Below are positions 54,169 to 62,559 of a DNA stretch of 64,000 bases, piece after piece (position 1 is the stretch's first letter; each line of letters begins with the position of its first letter). Origin of the DNA: Flavobacterium azizsancarii (GTDB lineage: Bacteria; Bacteroidota; Bacteroidia; Flavobacteriales; Flavobacteriaceae); NCBI RefSeq assembly GCF_027980145.1, contig NZ_JAMZNK010000010.1:81281-145280 (forward strand), given 5' to 3'. The position numbers and the translations under genes were made by a program. Below the pieces are notes generated by a model that was not told where the DNA came from, made no database searches, and was given only the letters and a program-made list of their open reading frames with translations.

Positions 54169-56616
54169 ATGGCAAAAACAACAAAAAAAGAAACTTTAGA
54201 CAAAAAAAACGGATTAAAAACTGAGACGCTAAAATCTTGGAGACCCAACAAACAGCAACGTTTTGTTTTGGGCTGTCTTTTGGTACTATTTTCTATCTCA
54301 TTATTAGTCGCATTTATTTCTTTTTATGTCAACGGACAATGGCAGACTGACCAAAGCGCGGTAAGCCAACTTGGCGATCGCTCTGAAGTGGTACAAAACT
54401 GGCTAGGAAAATTTGGCGCTTATCTTGCCGATTTACTCGTATACAGAGGTTTCGGTATCGCTTCATTTTTACTGGTTCGACTCTTTTTCTTAACGGGAAT
54501 GTTTCTAGCTTTAGAGCTATCTCTGAAAAAACTAAAAAACATCTGGTTCTGGGATATATTTGCCATTATTATAGTTTCAATTTTATTTGGCTTTTTCGCA
54601 ACTTCAGCACCTGAACTTGGCGGAACAATTGGATATGAGTTAAATCTATTTCTGCAGGATTACATCGGAAAAACAGGTACTTTACTGACATTGCTTTTTG
54701 GATTAATTATTTATCTGATCTTTAAAATTAAATTATCTCCCGAGAAAATTCAGTCCTATTTTGATTCTACTAAAAAAGAGTTCAAATCAGAATTGGGTTC
54801 TCTAAAACCGCAACAGGCAGAAAGTGCTTATAATCTTGAAGAATTTGTTATTGAAGAAGATCCCGAATTAGATAATATTCACTTAAAATCTGATGTTACA
54901 CAATTCGAAATCAACAAAGAAGCCCTAAAGCCTACTATTTCTCATTCATCAGAAATAGATTTGAATCCGGTTGTAAAACCTGTTCAAATGGAAATAAAAC
55001 CGGCAACAGTAACTCCTCCTGTACACGTAGAAGAATTTGTTATCGAAAAAGCCGAAGAAGAAGATATTATCGAAGAAAACCTGGCTTCACGTCTGGTTGC
55101 TGATTTTGGATTATTTGATCCAACATTGGATTTATCGAATTATAAATTCCCAACCATCGATTTATTAAAAGAATATTCGACTGGAGGAATTACAATTAAT
55201 CAGGAAGAATTAGAAGAAAATAAAAACAAAATTGTAGATACACTTCGTAACTATAAAATTGAAATTGCACAGATTAAAGCAACCGTTGGACCATCGGTAA
55301 CTTTATACGAAATTGTACCGGAAGCCGGAATCAGAATTTCTAAGATTAAAAGTTTGGAAGATGATATCGCTTTATCACTTTCGGCACTAGGAATTCGTAT
55401 TATTGCTCCTATCCCAGGAAAAGGAACGATTGGTATCGAGGTTCCAAACAAGAACCCAACAATGGTTTCTATGAAAAGCGTTATCGGTTCTGCGAAGTTC
55501 CAGGAAGCTGAAATGGAATTACCAATTGCTTTGGGAAAAACAATTTCAAACGAAACTTTTGTTGTCGATTTAGCAAAAATGCCTCACTTATTGATGGCAG
55601 GAGCTACAGGACAAGGAAAATCTGTTGGATTAAATGCCGTTCTAACTTCACTTTTATACAAAAAACATCCAGCCGAAGTAAAATTTGTCCTGGTAGATCC
55701 GAAAAAAGTAGAGTTAACATTATTCAATAAAATTGAAAGACATTATTTAGCCAAACTTCCGGATACTGATGATGCAATTATTACAGACAATGCGAAAGTG
55801 GTAAATACCTTAAACTCACTTTGCGTTGAAATGGATAATCGTTATTCATTATTGAAAGATGCAATGGTTCGTAATATCAAAGAATATAACGATAAATTTA
55901 AAGCCAGAAAATTAAACCCTGAAGCCGGACACAGATTCTTACCGTATATTATATTGGTTGTCGATGAGTTCGCCGATTTGATAATGACAGCCGGTAAAGA
56001 AGTCGAAATCCCGATTGCGCGTTTGGCTCAATTGGCGCGTGCTATTGGTATTCACTTAATTATCGCAACACAAAGACCATCTGTAAACGTTATTACAGGT
56101 TTGATTAAAGCGAATTTCCCTGCCAGAATTGCTTTTAGGGTAACATCAAAAATTGACTCCAGAACTATTCTGGATACACAAGGAGCTGATCAGTTAATTG
56201 GTCGTGGAGATTTATTATATACCAACGGAAATGATGTCGTTCGTGTACAATGCGCGTTCATTGACACTCCTGAGGTAGAAAAAATCACGGATTTTATTGG
56301 TTCGCAAAAAGCATATGCCACAGCTTATTTGCTTCCCGAGTTTGTTGGAGAAGAAACTGGCATTAATCTTGATGTGGATATTTCCGACAGAGATACCTTA
56401 TTTAGAGAAGCTGCTGAGATTATTGTCAATGCACAACAAGGTTCTGCTTCATTATTGCAAAGAAAATTAAAATTAGGATACAACAGAGCCGGTCGTTTGA
56501 TCGATCAGCTGGAAGCAGCTGGAATTGTTGGTCCGTTTGAAGGCAGTAAAGCAAGAAGTGTGAACATATCTGACTTAAGTGCTCTTGATCAATTTTTTAA
56601 TAATGAACAAAATTAA
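54169..56616 (+). CDS. ftsK: DNA translocase FtsK
   Basis: An 815-residue protein for chromosome segregation at the septum. About four N-terminal membrane helices (about 35-195), a charged linker rich in Glu/Pro (about 200-330), and the RecA-like motor with Walker A GATGQGKS at residues 478-485 and Walker B ILVVDEFADL. Further markers are RLAQLARAIGIHLIIATQRP and the C-terminal winged-helix gamma domain (ASLLQRKLKLGYNRAGRLID), which reads polar KOPS/SRS-type DNA sequences. Complete. The next gene starts close to or inside its 3' end. Confidence 0.95.
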   Translation: MAKTTKKETLDKKNGLKTETLKSWRPNKQQRFVLGCLLVLFSISLLVAFISFYVNGQWQTDQSAVSQLGDRSEVVQNWLGKFGAYLADLLVYRGFGIASFLLVRLFFLTGMFLALELSLKKLKNIWFWDIFAIIIVSILFGFFATSAPELGGTIGYELNLFLQDYIGKTGTLLTLLFGLIIYLIFKIKLSPEKIQSYFDSTKKEFKSELGSLKPQQAESAYNLEEFVIEEDPELDNIHLKSDVTQFEINKEALKPTISHSSEIDLNPVVKPVQMEIKPATVTPPVHVEEFVIEKAEEEDIIEENLASRLVADFGLFDPTLDLSNYKFPTIDLLKEYSTGGITINQEELEENKNKIVDTLRNYKIEIAQIKATVGPSVTLYEIVPEAGIRISKIKSLEDDIALSLSALGIRIIAPIPGKGTIGIEVPNKNPTMVSMKSVIGSAKFQEAEMELPIALGKTISNETFVVDLAKMPHLLMAGATGQGKSVGLNAVLTSLLYKKHPAEVKFVLVDPKKVELTLFNKIERHYLAKLPDTDDAIITDNAKVVNTLNSLCVEMDNRYSLLKDAMVRNIKEYNDKFKARKLNPEAGHRFLPYIILVVDEFADLIMTAGKEVEIPIARLAQLARAIGIHLIIATQRPSVNVITGLIKANFPARIAFRVTSKIDSRTILDTQGADQLIGRGDLLYTNGNDVVRVQCAFIDTPEVEKITDFIGSQKAYATAYLLPEFVGEETGINLDVDISDRDTLFREAAEIIVNAQQGSASLLQRKLKLGYNRAGRLIDQLEAAGIVGPFEGSKARSVNISDLSALDQFFNNEQN

Positions 56617-56623
56617 TCCTATC

Positions 56624-57316
56624 ATGAGAACAAAAATTCAGGAAATCCCAAACAATTCTATTACTAAGTTGACTAAAAAGTGCTTTCAAATGGCTGTTAT
56701 ATTGCTATTGAGCTTCACTTCTACTCAGGCTCAGGATAAAAAAGCCAAAGATTTATTGAACGAAGTGACTGCTAAAATAAAAAGTTACGACAATATTGTT
56801 ATTGATTTTAAATATTCTTTGAATAATGCCAAAGAAAACATCAATCAGGACAGTAAAGGAAACGTAACAATGAAAGGCAATCAATATGTTCTTAATTTCA
56901 TGGGGGTTACTAAAATATTTGATGGTCAAAAAACATACACTATAGTTCCCGAAGACGAAGAAGTTACGGTTTCTAAAGTAAACGAAAAAGATGACGCTGC
57001 TATAACACCGTCAAAAATGCTTACTTTTTTTAATTCCGGATACAAATACAATATGGATATTGTACAAAATGTAAAGGGAAGAAAAATTCAATACATTAAA
57101 TTAGCACCTACAAACGCAAAAGATCAAAGAAAAGAGATTCTTTTAGGTATTGATGTCCAGACAAAACACATTTACAACTTAATCGAAACTGGTAAAAATG
57201 GAACAAAAACCACTTTAACCGTTAATTCTTTTAAAACCAATCAGCCTTTATCAAAAAATCAATTTACATTTGTAGCGAGCAAATATCCAAAATACTACAT
57301 CAATAAATTAGACTAA
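56624..57316 (+). CDS. lolA: LolA-like outer-membrane lipoprotein carrier
   Basis: A 230-residue exported protein. A long basic N-region (RTKIQEIPNNSITKLTKK) precedes a hydrophobic core (MAVILLLSFTS) and the cleavage site TQAQ. The mature part has the LolA-like half-barrel pattern: helix, KGNVTMKGNQYVLNFMG, KIFDGQKTYTIVPEDEEV, TKTTLTVNSFK and NQFTFVASKYP. LolA proteins carry lipoproteins through the periplasm. Other in-frame starts (ATG 56603, GTG 56579) overlap ftsK; the ATG at 56624, seven bases behind the ftsK stop, gives the best signal peptide. Confidence 0.88.
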   Translation: MRTKIQEIPNNSITKLTKKCFQMAVILLLSFTSTQAQDKKAKDLLNEVTAKIKSYDNIVIDFKYSLNNAKENINQDSKGNVTMKGNQYVLNFMGVTKIFDGQKTYTIVPEDEEVTVSKVNEKDDAAITPSKMLTFFNSGYKYNMDIVQNVKGRKIQYIKLAPTNAKDQRKEILLGIDVQTKHIYNLIETGKNGTKTTLTVNSFKTNQPLSKNQFTFVASKYPKYYINKLD

Positions 57317-57324
57317 TTACAAGG

Positions 57325-58779
57325 TTGAAAATTTTAGACAAATATTTACTAAAAACATTTCTGATTACATTTACTACGGTATTTGTAATCCTTTTTTTTA
57401 TATTCATACTTCAAACCGTATGGCTCTTTATTTCTGAACTTGCAGGTAAAGATCTTGATTTGATTTTGATTGTAAAATTCCTTCTATTCTCGATGCCCCG
57501 AATAATTCCTTTGGTTTTACCCTTATCGGTTTTACTGGCTTCTATTATGACTTTTGGAAATTTAGCTGAGAATTATGAATTCGCAGCTATGAAATCTTCC
57601 GGAATATCTCTTCAGAGAGCCATGAGGGTTTTGATTGCTTTTATATTTGTCTTAAGCATCGTGGCATTTTGGTTCGCCAACAATGTGATTCCCTACGCCG
57701 AATATAAATTTATAAATTTCAGAAAAAACATCGCCCAGGCCAAGCCTGCAATGGCAATTGCCGAAGGTCAGTTTAACGATGTTGGCTTTTATAACATCAA
57801 AGTAAATAAAAAATCAGGTGAGAACGGAAACATTCTGACCGGAGTTACTATTCACGAAAAACCAAATAACGTTGGCGAAAACAAAACCGTTATCAAAGCA
57901 AAAGATGGTAAATTAATGAGTAGCGAAAAGTCAAGTATTTTAAAACTGGTTTTAAATGATGGCTATTACTATCAGGATGTAACCCCAAAAAAATATGAAG
58001 ACCGCGCTAAACTTCCTTTTATAAAAAGCTCTTTTAAAAAGCAGATTATCAACATTGATTTATCTGAATTAAACAAGGTCGACGAAGACAAAGAAAATGT
58101 AGGAAGCACCAATGCAATGCTGAATGTTAACGAATTACGCTATACTTTAGATTCGTTAAATAAAAACATGGAGAATGAAATTATCTCATTTTCAGAAAAC
58201 ATCAATCAGCGTGTTGGAATTAGAAAATCTCCAATTCCTGTAAAAACTGATAAAAAGAAAAAGGCTTTGCCTAATAATATTTTATCTTTATATACAAATA
58301 AACAGAAGGCCGATATTCTAAAAATGGCAGGCAGCAATGTTACCAGCAATATCTATTCGATTGAATCAACTCAAAAAGATTTAAAAGACAAACAGCGTGA
58401 AATCAATAAACACTTAACTGCTTTATACGAAAAATTCGTAATTGCATTTGCCTGTTTCTTAATGTTTTTTATTGGAGCTCCATTAGGTGCTATTATTCGA
58501 AAAGGCGGACTTGGTTTACCAATTGTTTTTGCCGTTTTAATCTTTATTACTTTCCACTTTATCAATACTTTTGGAAAAAGACTCTCCCAAGAAGCTGCAA
58601 TGTCTCCATTTATGGGTTCATGGATGTCCTCTTTTGTATTATTACCATTAGCTGTCTTATTAACGTATCGTGCAACAAACGACAACGGATTAATCAACTT
58701 TGATGCTATTACAACTCCAATTTTACAATTATTCCAAAAAATTTCAGAGCGGTTTTTCCCTGCTCAAAATAAAAAATAA
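57325..58779 (+). CDS. LptF/LptG-family permease
   Basis: A 484-residue inner-membrane protein of the YjgP/YjgQ family, which moves lipopolysaccharide with LptB and LptC. Three N-terminal helices (about 10-120, with MPRIIPLVLPLSVLLASIMTFG), a long periplasmic jelly-roll part (about 135-355) and three C-terminal helices (about 365-460, with FIGAPLGAIIRKGGLGLPIV). The start is TTG preceded by CAAGG. It is directly behind lolA (8 bp) and directly before ribBA (2 bp). Whether it is the LptF or LptG partner cannot be decided. Confidence 0.9.
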   Translation: MKILDKYLLKTFLITFTTVFVILFFIFILQTVWLFISELAGKDLDLILIVKFLLFSMPRIIPLVLPLSVLLASIMTFGNLAENYEFAAMKSSGISLQRAMRVLIAFIFVLSIVAFWFANNVIPYAEYKFINFRKNIAQAKPAMAIAEGQFNDVGFYNIKVNKKSGENGNILTGVTIHEKPNNVGENKTVIKAKDGKLMSSEKSSILKLVLNDGYYYQDVTPKKYEDRAKLPFIKSSFKKQIINIDLSELNKVDEDKENVGSTNAMLNVNELRYTLDSLNKNMENEIISFSENINQRVGIRKSPIPVKTDKKKKALPNNILSLYTNKQKADILKMAGSNVTSNIYSIESTQKDLKDKQREINKHLTALYEKFVIAFACFLMFFIGAPLGAIIRKGGLGLPIVFAVLIFITFHFINTFGKRLSQEAAMSPFMGSWMSSFVLLPLAVLLTYRATNDNGLINFDAITTPILQLFQKISERFFPAQNKK

Positions 58780-58781
58780 CT

Positions 58782-59915
58782 ATGTCAACAACAAAAATAC
58801 AACTGAATACTATTGAAGAAGCTATAGAAGATATTCGTCAAGGTAAAGTAATCATTGTAGTCGATGATGAAGATCGCGAAAATGAAGGTGATTTTTTGGC
58901 AGCAGCCGAAAAAGTGACTCCTGAAATGATCAATTTTATGGCTACTCACGGACGCGGATTAATTTGCGCTCCATTAACTGAAAGCCGTTGCAAAGAATTG
59001 GATTTAAGACCAATGGTTACCAATAATACCGATCATATGGAAACTGCCTTTACAGTTTCAGTTGATTTAAAAGGACATGGAGTTACAACAGGAATTTCTG
59101 CTGCTGACAGATCTAAGACAGTTTTAGCATTGACAGATCCAAATGTAAAACCACATGAATTAGCACGACCAGGACACATTTTTCCATTAGTAGCTAAACA
59201 AGGTGGTGTTTTAAGAAGAACCGGACACACAGAAGCTGCAATTGATTTTGCAAGATTAGCCGGATTTAAATCGGCTGGCGTAATTTGCGAAATTCTAAAT
59301 GAGGACGGAACCATGTCCCGTTTACCTGAATTAGTAAAAGTCGCTAAGAAATTTAATTTAAAATTAGTTTCAATCGAAGATTTGGTTGCCTACAGAATGC
59401 AGCACGATAGCCTGATTGTAAAAAAAGAAGATTTTGATATCGAGACTCGCTTTGGGACTTTTAGACTGAGAGCTTACGAACAAACTACAAACAAACAAAT
59501 TCATATTGCTTTAACAAAAGGAACATGGAATCTTGGGGAACCGATCTTAACGAGAATCAATTCGTCTCAGGTAAATAATGACTTATTGGGAACTTTGACC
59601 AATAATGCCGAGCAACAATTAGATGATATGTTTAAGGTTATCAATGAAGATGGCAGAGGTGCCGTTTTATTCATTAACCAGGATATGACAGCAGTAAACT
59701 TATTGAATAGAATTGCTGAGCTTAAAACACTTCAGGCAGAAGGAATAATGAAAGCACCAAAAGTGATCATTGATAGCAAAGATTACGGAATTGGAGCGCA
59801 GATTTTGCATGACATTGATATTTCTAAAATAAGATTAGTTTCAAACACTGAACAAACAAAACGTGTGGGAATGATTGGATATGGACTTGAAATCACAGAA
59901 TACGTAAGCTACTAA
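58782..59915 (+). CDS. ribB: RibBA-type protein with an intact RibB half and a degenerate GTP cyclohydrolase II half
   Basis: A 377-residue two-domain protein. The N-terminal domain (1-205) is 3,4-dihydroxy-2-butanone 4-phosphate synthase with the acidic loop DDEDRENEGDF at 28-38, THGRGLIC, RRTGHTEAAIDF and the rest intact. The C-terminal domain (about 218-377) aligns with GTP cyclohydrolase II (RibA) but lacks its zinc cysteines. Compared with E. coli RibA, the three zinc ligands are Q263, N274 and A276, and the catalytic GR region is NQDMTAVNLLNR. So it probably makes only the butanone phosphate for riboflavin, and another GTP cyclohydrolase II must exist elsewhere. Part of the ftsK-lolA-lptF run. 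Confidence 0.9.
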   Translation: MSTTKIQLNTIEEAIEDIRQGKVIIVVDDEDRENEGDFLAAAEKVTPEMINFMATHGRGLICAPLTESRCKELDLRPMVTNNTDHMETAFTVSVDLKGHGVTTGISAADRSKTVLALTDPNVKPHELARPGHIFPLVAKQGGVLRRTGHTEAAIDFARLAGFKSAGVICEILNEDGTMSRLPELVKVAKKFNLKLVSIEDLVAYRMQHDSLIVKKEDFDIETRFGTFRLRAYEQTTNKQIHIALTKGTWNLGEPILTRINSSQVNNDLLGTLTNNAEQQLDDMFKVINEDGRGAVLFINQDMTAVNLLNRIAELKTLQAEGIMKAPKVIIDSKDYGIGAQILHDIDISKIRLVSNTEQTKRVGMIGYGLEITEYVSY

Positions 59916-59918
59916 TAT

Positions 59919-60323
59919 ATGAATATGGGGACTTTAGAAGAAAGAATTGTAAAATCTGAGACACGTATTTTTAAAGCGGTTTTTCCGAGCACTACAAATC
60001 ATTATGACACTTTATTTGGAGGTACAGCATTACATCTCATGGATGAAGTTGCTTTTATTTGTGCTACCCGTTTTAGCCGTAAAAAAGTAGTAACAATATC
60101 TACAGGTCAAATTGACTTTAAAAAAGCAATTCCGGCTGGTACTTTAATCGAATTGGTAGCAAAAGTTGATAGCGTTGGAAGAACAAGCTGTAAAATTCAC
60201 GTTGATATTTTCATGGAACAAATGTATTCAGAACTTCGCGAAACGGTAGTTTCAGGAACTTTTTCGTTCGTTGCGGTAGACGAAAACAAAAAACCAACAC
60301 CGATTTTAGACGATTTGGAATAA
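59919..60323 (+). CDS. acyl-CoA thioesterase, YciA-like hotdog fold
   Basis: A 134-residue cytosolic hotdog-fold enzyme. The segment FPSTTNHYDTLFGGTALHLMDEVAFICATRFS carries the Asn/His and the acidic residue of the YciA/BACH-type active site; TLFGGTALHLMD is the family signature. Strands KVVTISTGQIDFKKAIPAGT and SCKIHVDIFME follow. It hydrolyses acyl-CoA thioesters. Starts: ATG 59919 or ATG 59925 (two codons later). Last gene of the run that begins with tpx or dgkA. Confidence 0.88.
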   Translation: MNMGTLEERIVKSETRIFKAVFPSTTNHYDTLFGGTALHLMDEVAFICATRFSRKKVVTISTGQIDFKKAIPAGTLIELVAKVDSVGRTSCKIHVDIFMEQMYSELRETVVSGTFSFVAVDENKKPTPILDDLE

Positions 60324-60462
60324 TTTTTATCAAAATCTCTTTTTCGGAATACTGGTAATTAGACACTTAAAAATTATCTTAAAAAAATCACCGAAAAAGT
60401 TTTTATAATCGGAAAAGCGCACTATATTTGCACTCGCAATCATCAAATGATCGCAACATACT

Positions 60463-60547
60463 GGAGAAATGGCAGAGCGGTCGAATGCGGCAGTCTTGAA
60501 AACTGTTGACTGTAACAGGTCCGGGGGTTCGAATCCCTCTTTCTCCG
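60463..60547 (+). tRNA. tRNA-Ser (anticodon UGA)
   Basis: The acceptor arm GGAGAAA (60463-60469) pairs with TTTCTCC (60540-60546), discriminator G60547. The anticodon stem GCAGT/ACTGT encloses the loop CTTGAAA with anticodon TGA. A long variable arm follows (TGACTGTAACAGGTC), then the T arm with GGTTCGAAT and a GGGGG/CCCTC stem. The 85-nt length is right for a class II serine tRNA. CCA is not encoded. It stands at the left border of an integrase region and is therefore a likely attachment site. Confidence 0.96.
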
Positions 60548-60613
60548 CGAAGGCCCGAAAACAAAAGAAAAACAAGATTTTCAAAGTTTTCAAAAATGGC
60601 CAAAAAGAGCGGT

Positions 60614-60649
60614 AAACCCTGCAAATCCAACGATTTGCAGGGTTTTTTC
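60614..60649 (+). terminator. intrinsic terminator downstream of tRNA-Ser
   Basis: AAACCCTGCAAATC pairs with GATTTGCAGGGTTT and is followed by TTTTCTTTT. A near copy lies at 62338-62371 before the second integrase. Confidence 0.88.
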
Positions 60650-60690
60650 TTTTATACCACTTTTCAATATTTATAAAATCGAACAAAATA

Positions 60691-60740
60691 TTTGTGGCAC
60701 ATTCGTGGCACACTTGGAAATTTCGAAAATGTGCCACAAA
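60691..60740. repeat. symmetric site upstream of integrase 1: two direct and one inverted half-sites
   Basis: GTGGCACA occurs at 60694 and again at 60705 (11 bp apart), and its reverse complement TGTGCCAC at 60730-60737. The site ends 102 bp before the integrase ATG. The corresponding place upstream of integrase 2 has the same geometry with a different word. Between it and the ATG lie CCCTATATCAAAGGGG and a TACATTTA -7-like element. Confidence 0.7.
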
Positions 60741-60838
60741 ATTTCATCTTAAGTCCCTATATCAAAGGGGTTAAGCACGTTTACATCTTGTTTAAATGAG
60801 GTTATAATTCTACATTTACTAATCTAATAAGTTGAATT

Positions 60839-62149
60839 ATGCTAGAGAACAGCTTTGGGTTAATTTTCTTTTTGAAAGCAGCCCGCAATGAGAGTAACAT
60901 TAGAATCGTTTATTTCAGGATAACCGTTGACGGAATCCCGAAAGAAGCATCCACAAGACGGAAATGGGACAGCGAGCGCTGGAACCAGAAAACCGAGAGA
61001 GCAACAGGTACAAAAGAAGACGCAAAATCCCTGAACTTTTTTCTGGACTCACTCGCTATGAAGATCCATGAAATCAAATCAGAAATTATGTACACCGGAA
61101 AACCCATAACTTCCCAAAAGATTATGGACCATGTCATGGGAAGAATAACTCCCAGAGCCAGGGTACTGGAAGAATTTCAAAAACACAATGATGAATTGAA
61201 AGCCTTAATTGGCAACGGATATACAGAAGCGACACTGGAGAGATTCAATATCACTAAAAATCACGTAACGGCTTTCATTAAATTCAAATACAATACGAGT
61301 GATTTTGAATTTGCTGATTTAAATTTTGAATTCATAAAAGACTTTGAATTCTATCTTCGCACGGTAAGGAAGTGCGCAAATAATACCACACTCAAATACA
61401 TTTCCAATTTCAAGAAAATTGTAATACGAGCCATAGATAAAGAAATCATAATTAAAGATCCATTTAAGAATTTTAAAGGAAAGAAAACTAAAATTGTAAA
61501 GAAGCCTATATCAGCAAAAGAATTAGCCGAACTGGAAAGACGCCAGTTTTCAACTGAAAGACTCAATACCGTGCGGGATATTTTTGTTTTCCAGTGCTAC
61601 ACGGGACTTGCTTACATTGATGCATTTCAGCTCCAGAAAGCTGACATAAAAGATGGTGTTGACGGAAATCAGTGGATTTTATCTGAAAGACAGAAAACAA
61701 ATTCTACGGCAAGAATTCCGCTTCTTCCAAAAGCTATCAAAATTCTTGAAAAATACAAAGATCATCCCATATGTCTTAAGCGCGGAACTGTACTGCCGGT
61801 TTCATCAAATCAGAAAATGAATGAATACCTTAAAGAAATTGCTGAATTATGCGGTTTTCCCTTCACGCTCAATACGCATATGGCCCGCAGAACATTTGGA
61901 AGCACTGTAACATTAAACAATAATGTCCCTATTAATGTTGTAAAGGAAATGCTAGGGCATTCATCAGTCAAGCAGACTGAATCTTACGCTATAACAGAAC
62001 AAGCCACTATAGGACGGGAAATGTCTGTGCTAACTCAAAAACTCAATCAGCAGACACCTGAGATTTCTCAAGAAGATATAAGCACGCTTGAGAAACTTGA
62101 AAAAGAAATTCAATTAATTAAAGGTAAATATAGGACTAAAGCACCCTAA
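60839..62149 (+). CDS. tyrosine recombinase/integrase 1 (complete)
   Basis: A 436-residue site-specific recombinase of the Bacteroidota type. The N-terminal arm-binding domain (about 1-95, with IVYFRITVDGIPKEAS and RKWDSERW), the SAM-like core-binding domain (about 105-215, FIKDFEFYLRTVRKCANNTT), and the catalytic domain with CYTGLAYIDAFQLQKAD, the H-x-x-R box (NTHMARRTFGS), LGHSSVKQTESYA and the nucleophile Tyr in that last segment. As in many Bacteroidota integrases, the first catalytic Arg position reads Ala (TGLAYID). It starts 292 bp past a tRNA-Ser, suggesting integration there. No cargo genes follow before the next integrase. Confidence 0.92.
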   Translation: MLENSFGLIFFLKAARNESNIRIVYFRITVDGIPKEASTRRKWDSERWNQKTERATGTKEDAKSLNFFLDSLAMKIHEIKSEIMYTGKPITSQKIMDHVMGRITPRARVLEEFQKHNDELKALIGNGYTEATLERFNITKNHVTAFIKFKYNTSDFEFADLNFEFIKDFEFYLRTVRKCANNTTLKYISNFKKIVIRAIDKEIIIKDPFKNFKGKKTKIVKKPISAKELAELERRQFSTERLNTVRDIFVFQCYTGLAYIDAFQLQKADIKDGVDGNQWILSERQKTNSTARIPLLPKAIKILEKYKDHPICLKRGTVLPVSSNQKMNEYLKEIAELCGFPFTLNTHMARRTFGSTVTLNNNVPINVVKEMLGHSSVKQTESYAITEQATIGREMSVLTQKLNQQTPEISQEDISTLEKLEKEIQLIKGKYRTKAP

Positions 62150-62337
62150 TACAAAAGTGAAGGTTTAATAGCTAATATTCTACCTCGTCAGGGATAAAAA
62201 ACGAAGAATAAATTCCTATCTTAATATGTTAAATTGATACCTCATGGGTTGCAATACTGCTCTCCCCACGGAAAGGCCTAAAAGGCGGAAAACTTAAAGT
62301 TTTCAATCTTTTCAAAAAGCCACAAAAAATGTCTGAA
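62150..62337. other. junction between two integrase units, with possible att remnant
   Basis: No gene. At about 62255-62310 the bases CTCTCCCCACGGAAAGGCC and AAAACTTAAAGTTTTCAA resemble, in order, the tRNA-Ser 3' end and following bases of the first unit (CTCTTTCTCCGCGAAGGCCC, then AAGTTTTCAAAAATGGCC). It therefore looks like a decayed attachment site copied from the tRNA end. Confidence 0.45.
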
Positions 62338-62371
62338 GACCTGCAAATTCAACGATTTGCAGGTTTTTTTT
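62338..62371 (+). terminator. second copy of the tRNA-linked terminator
   Basis: ACCTGCAAAT and ATTTGCAGGT with a following T8 run. It corresponds to the hairpin at 60614 (shared AACGATTTGCAGG), in the same position relative to the downstream integrase. Confidence 0.8.
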
Positions 62372-62416
62372 ATTTTAGGCCTGTTTTCAATATTTATAAA
62401 TCCTCACAAAATTAAA

Positions 62417-62459
62417 GGTGCAGAATCGGTGCACTTTCCGGCGCGCTGAAAAGTGCACC
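62417..62459. repeat. symmetric site upstream of integrase 2
   Basis: GGTGCA occurs at 62417 and GGTGCACTTT at 62428 (11 bp apart); the inverted AAAGTGCACC is at 62450-62459. It ends 101 bp before the integrase ATG. Same layout as 60691-60740 but a different word. CCCATATATCATGGGG lies downstream at the place of the first unit's CCCTATATCAAAGGGG. Confidence 0.7.
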
Positions 62460-62559
62460 AGAAATAGTAAAAATCCCATATATCATGGGGGTTAACGAGA
62501 TTAACGACTTGATTTGGCAGTAATATTATTCTACATTTATTAATTTAAAAAGTAGGATT

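Noticed and set aside
60330..60737. Two minus-strand frames across the tRNA-Ser gene (up to 135 codons)
   Set aside because: They read the antisense strand of tRNA-Ser and its terminator; such EGFEPPDLL-type products are artefacts of serine tRNA genes.
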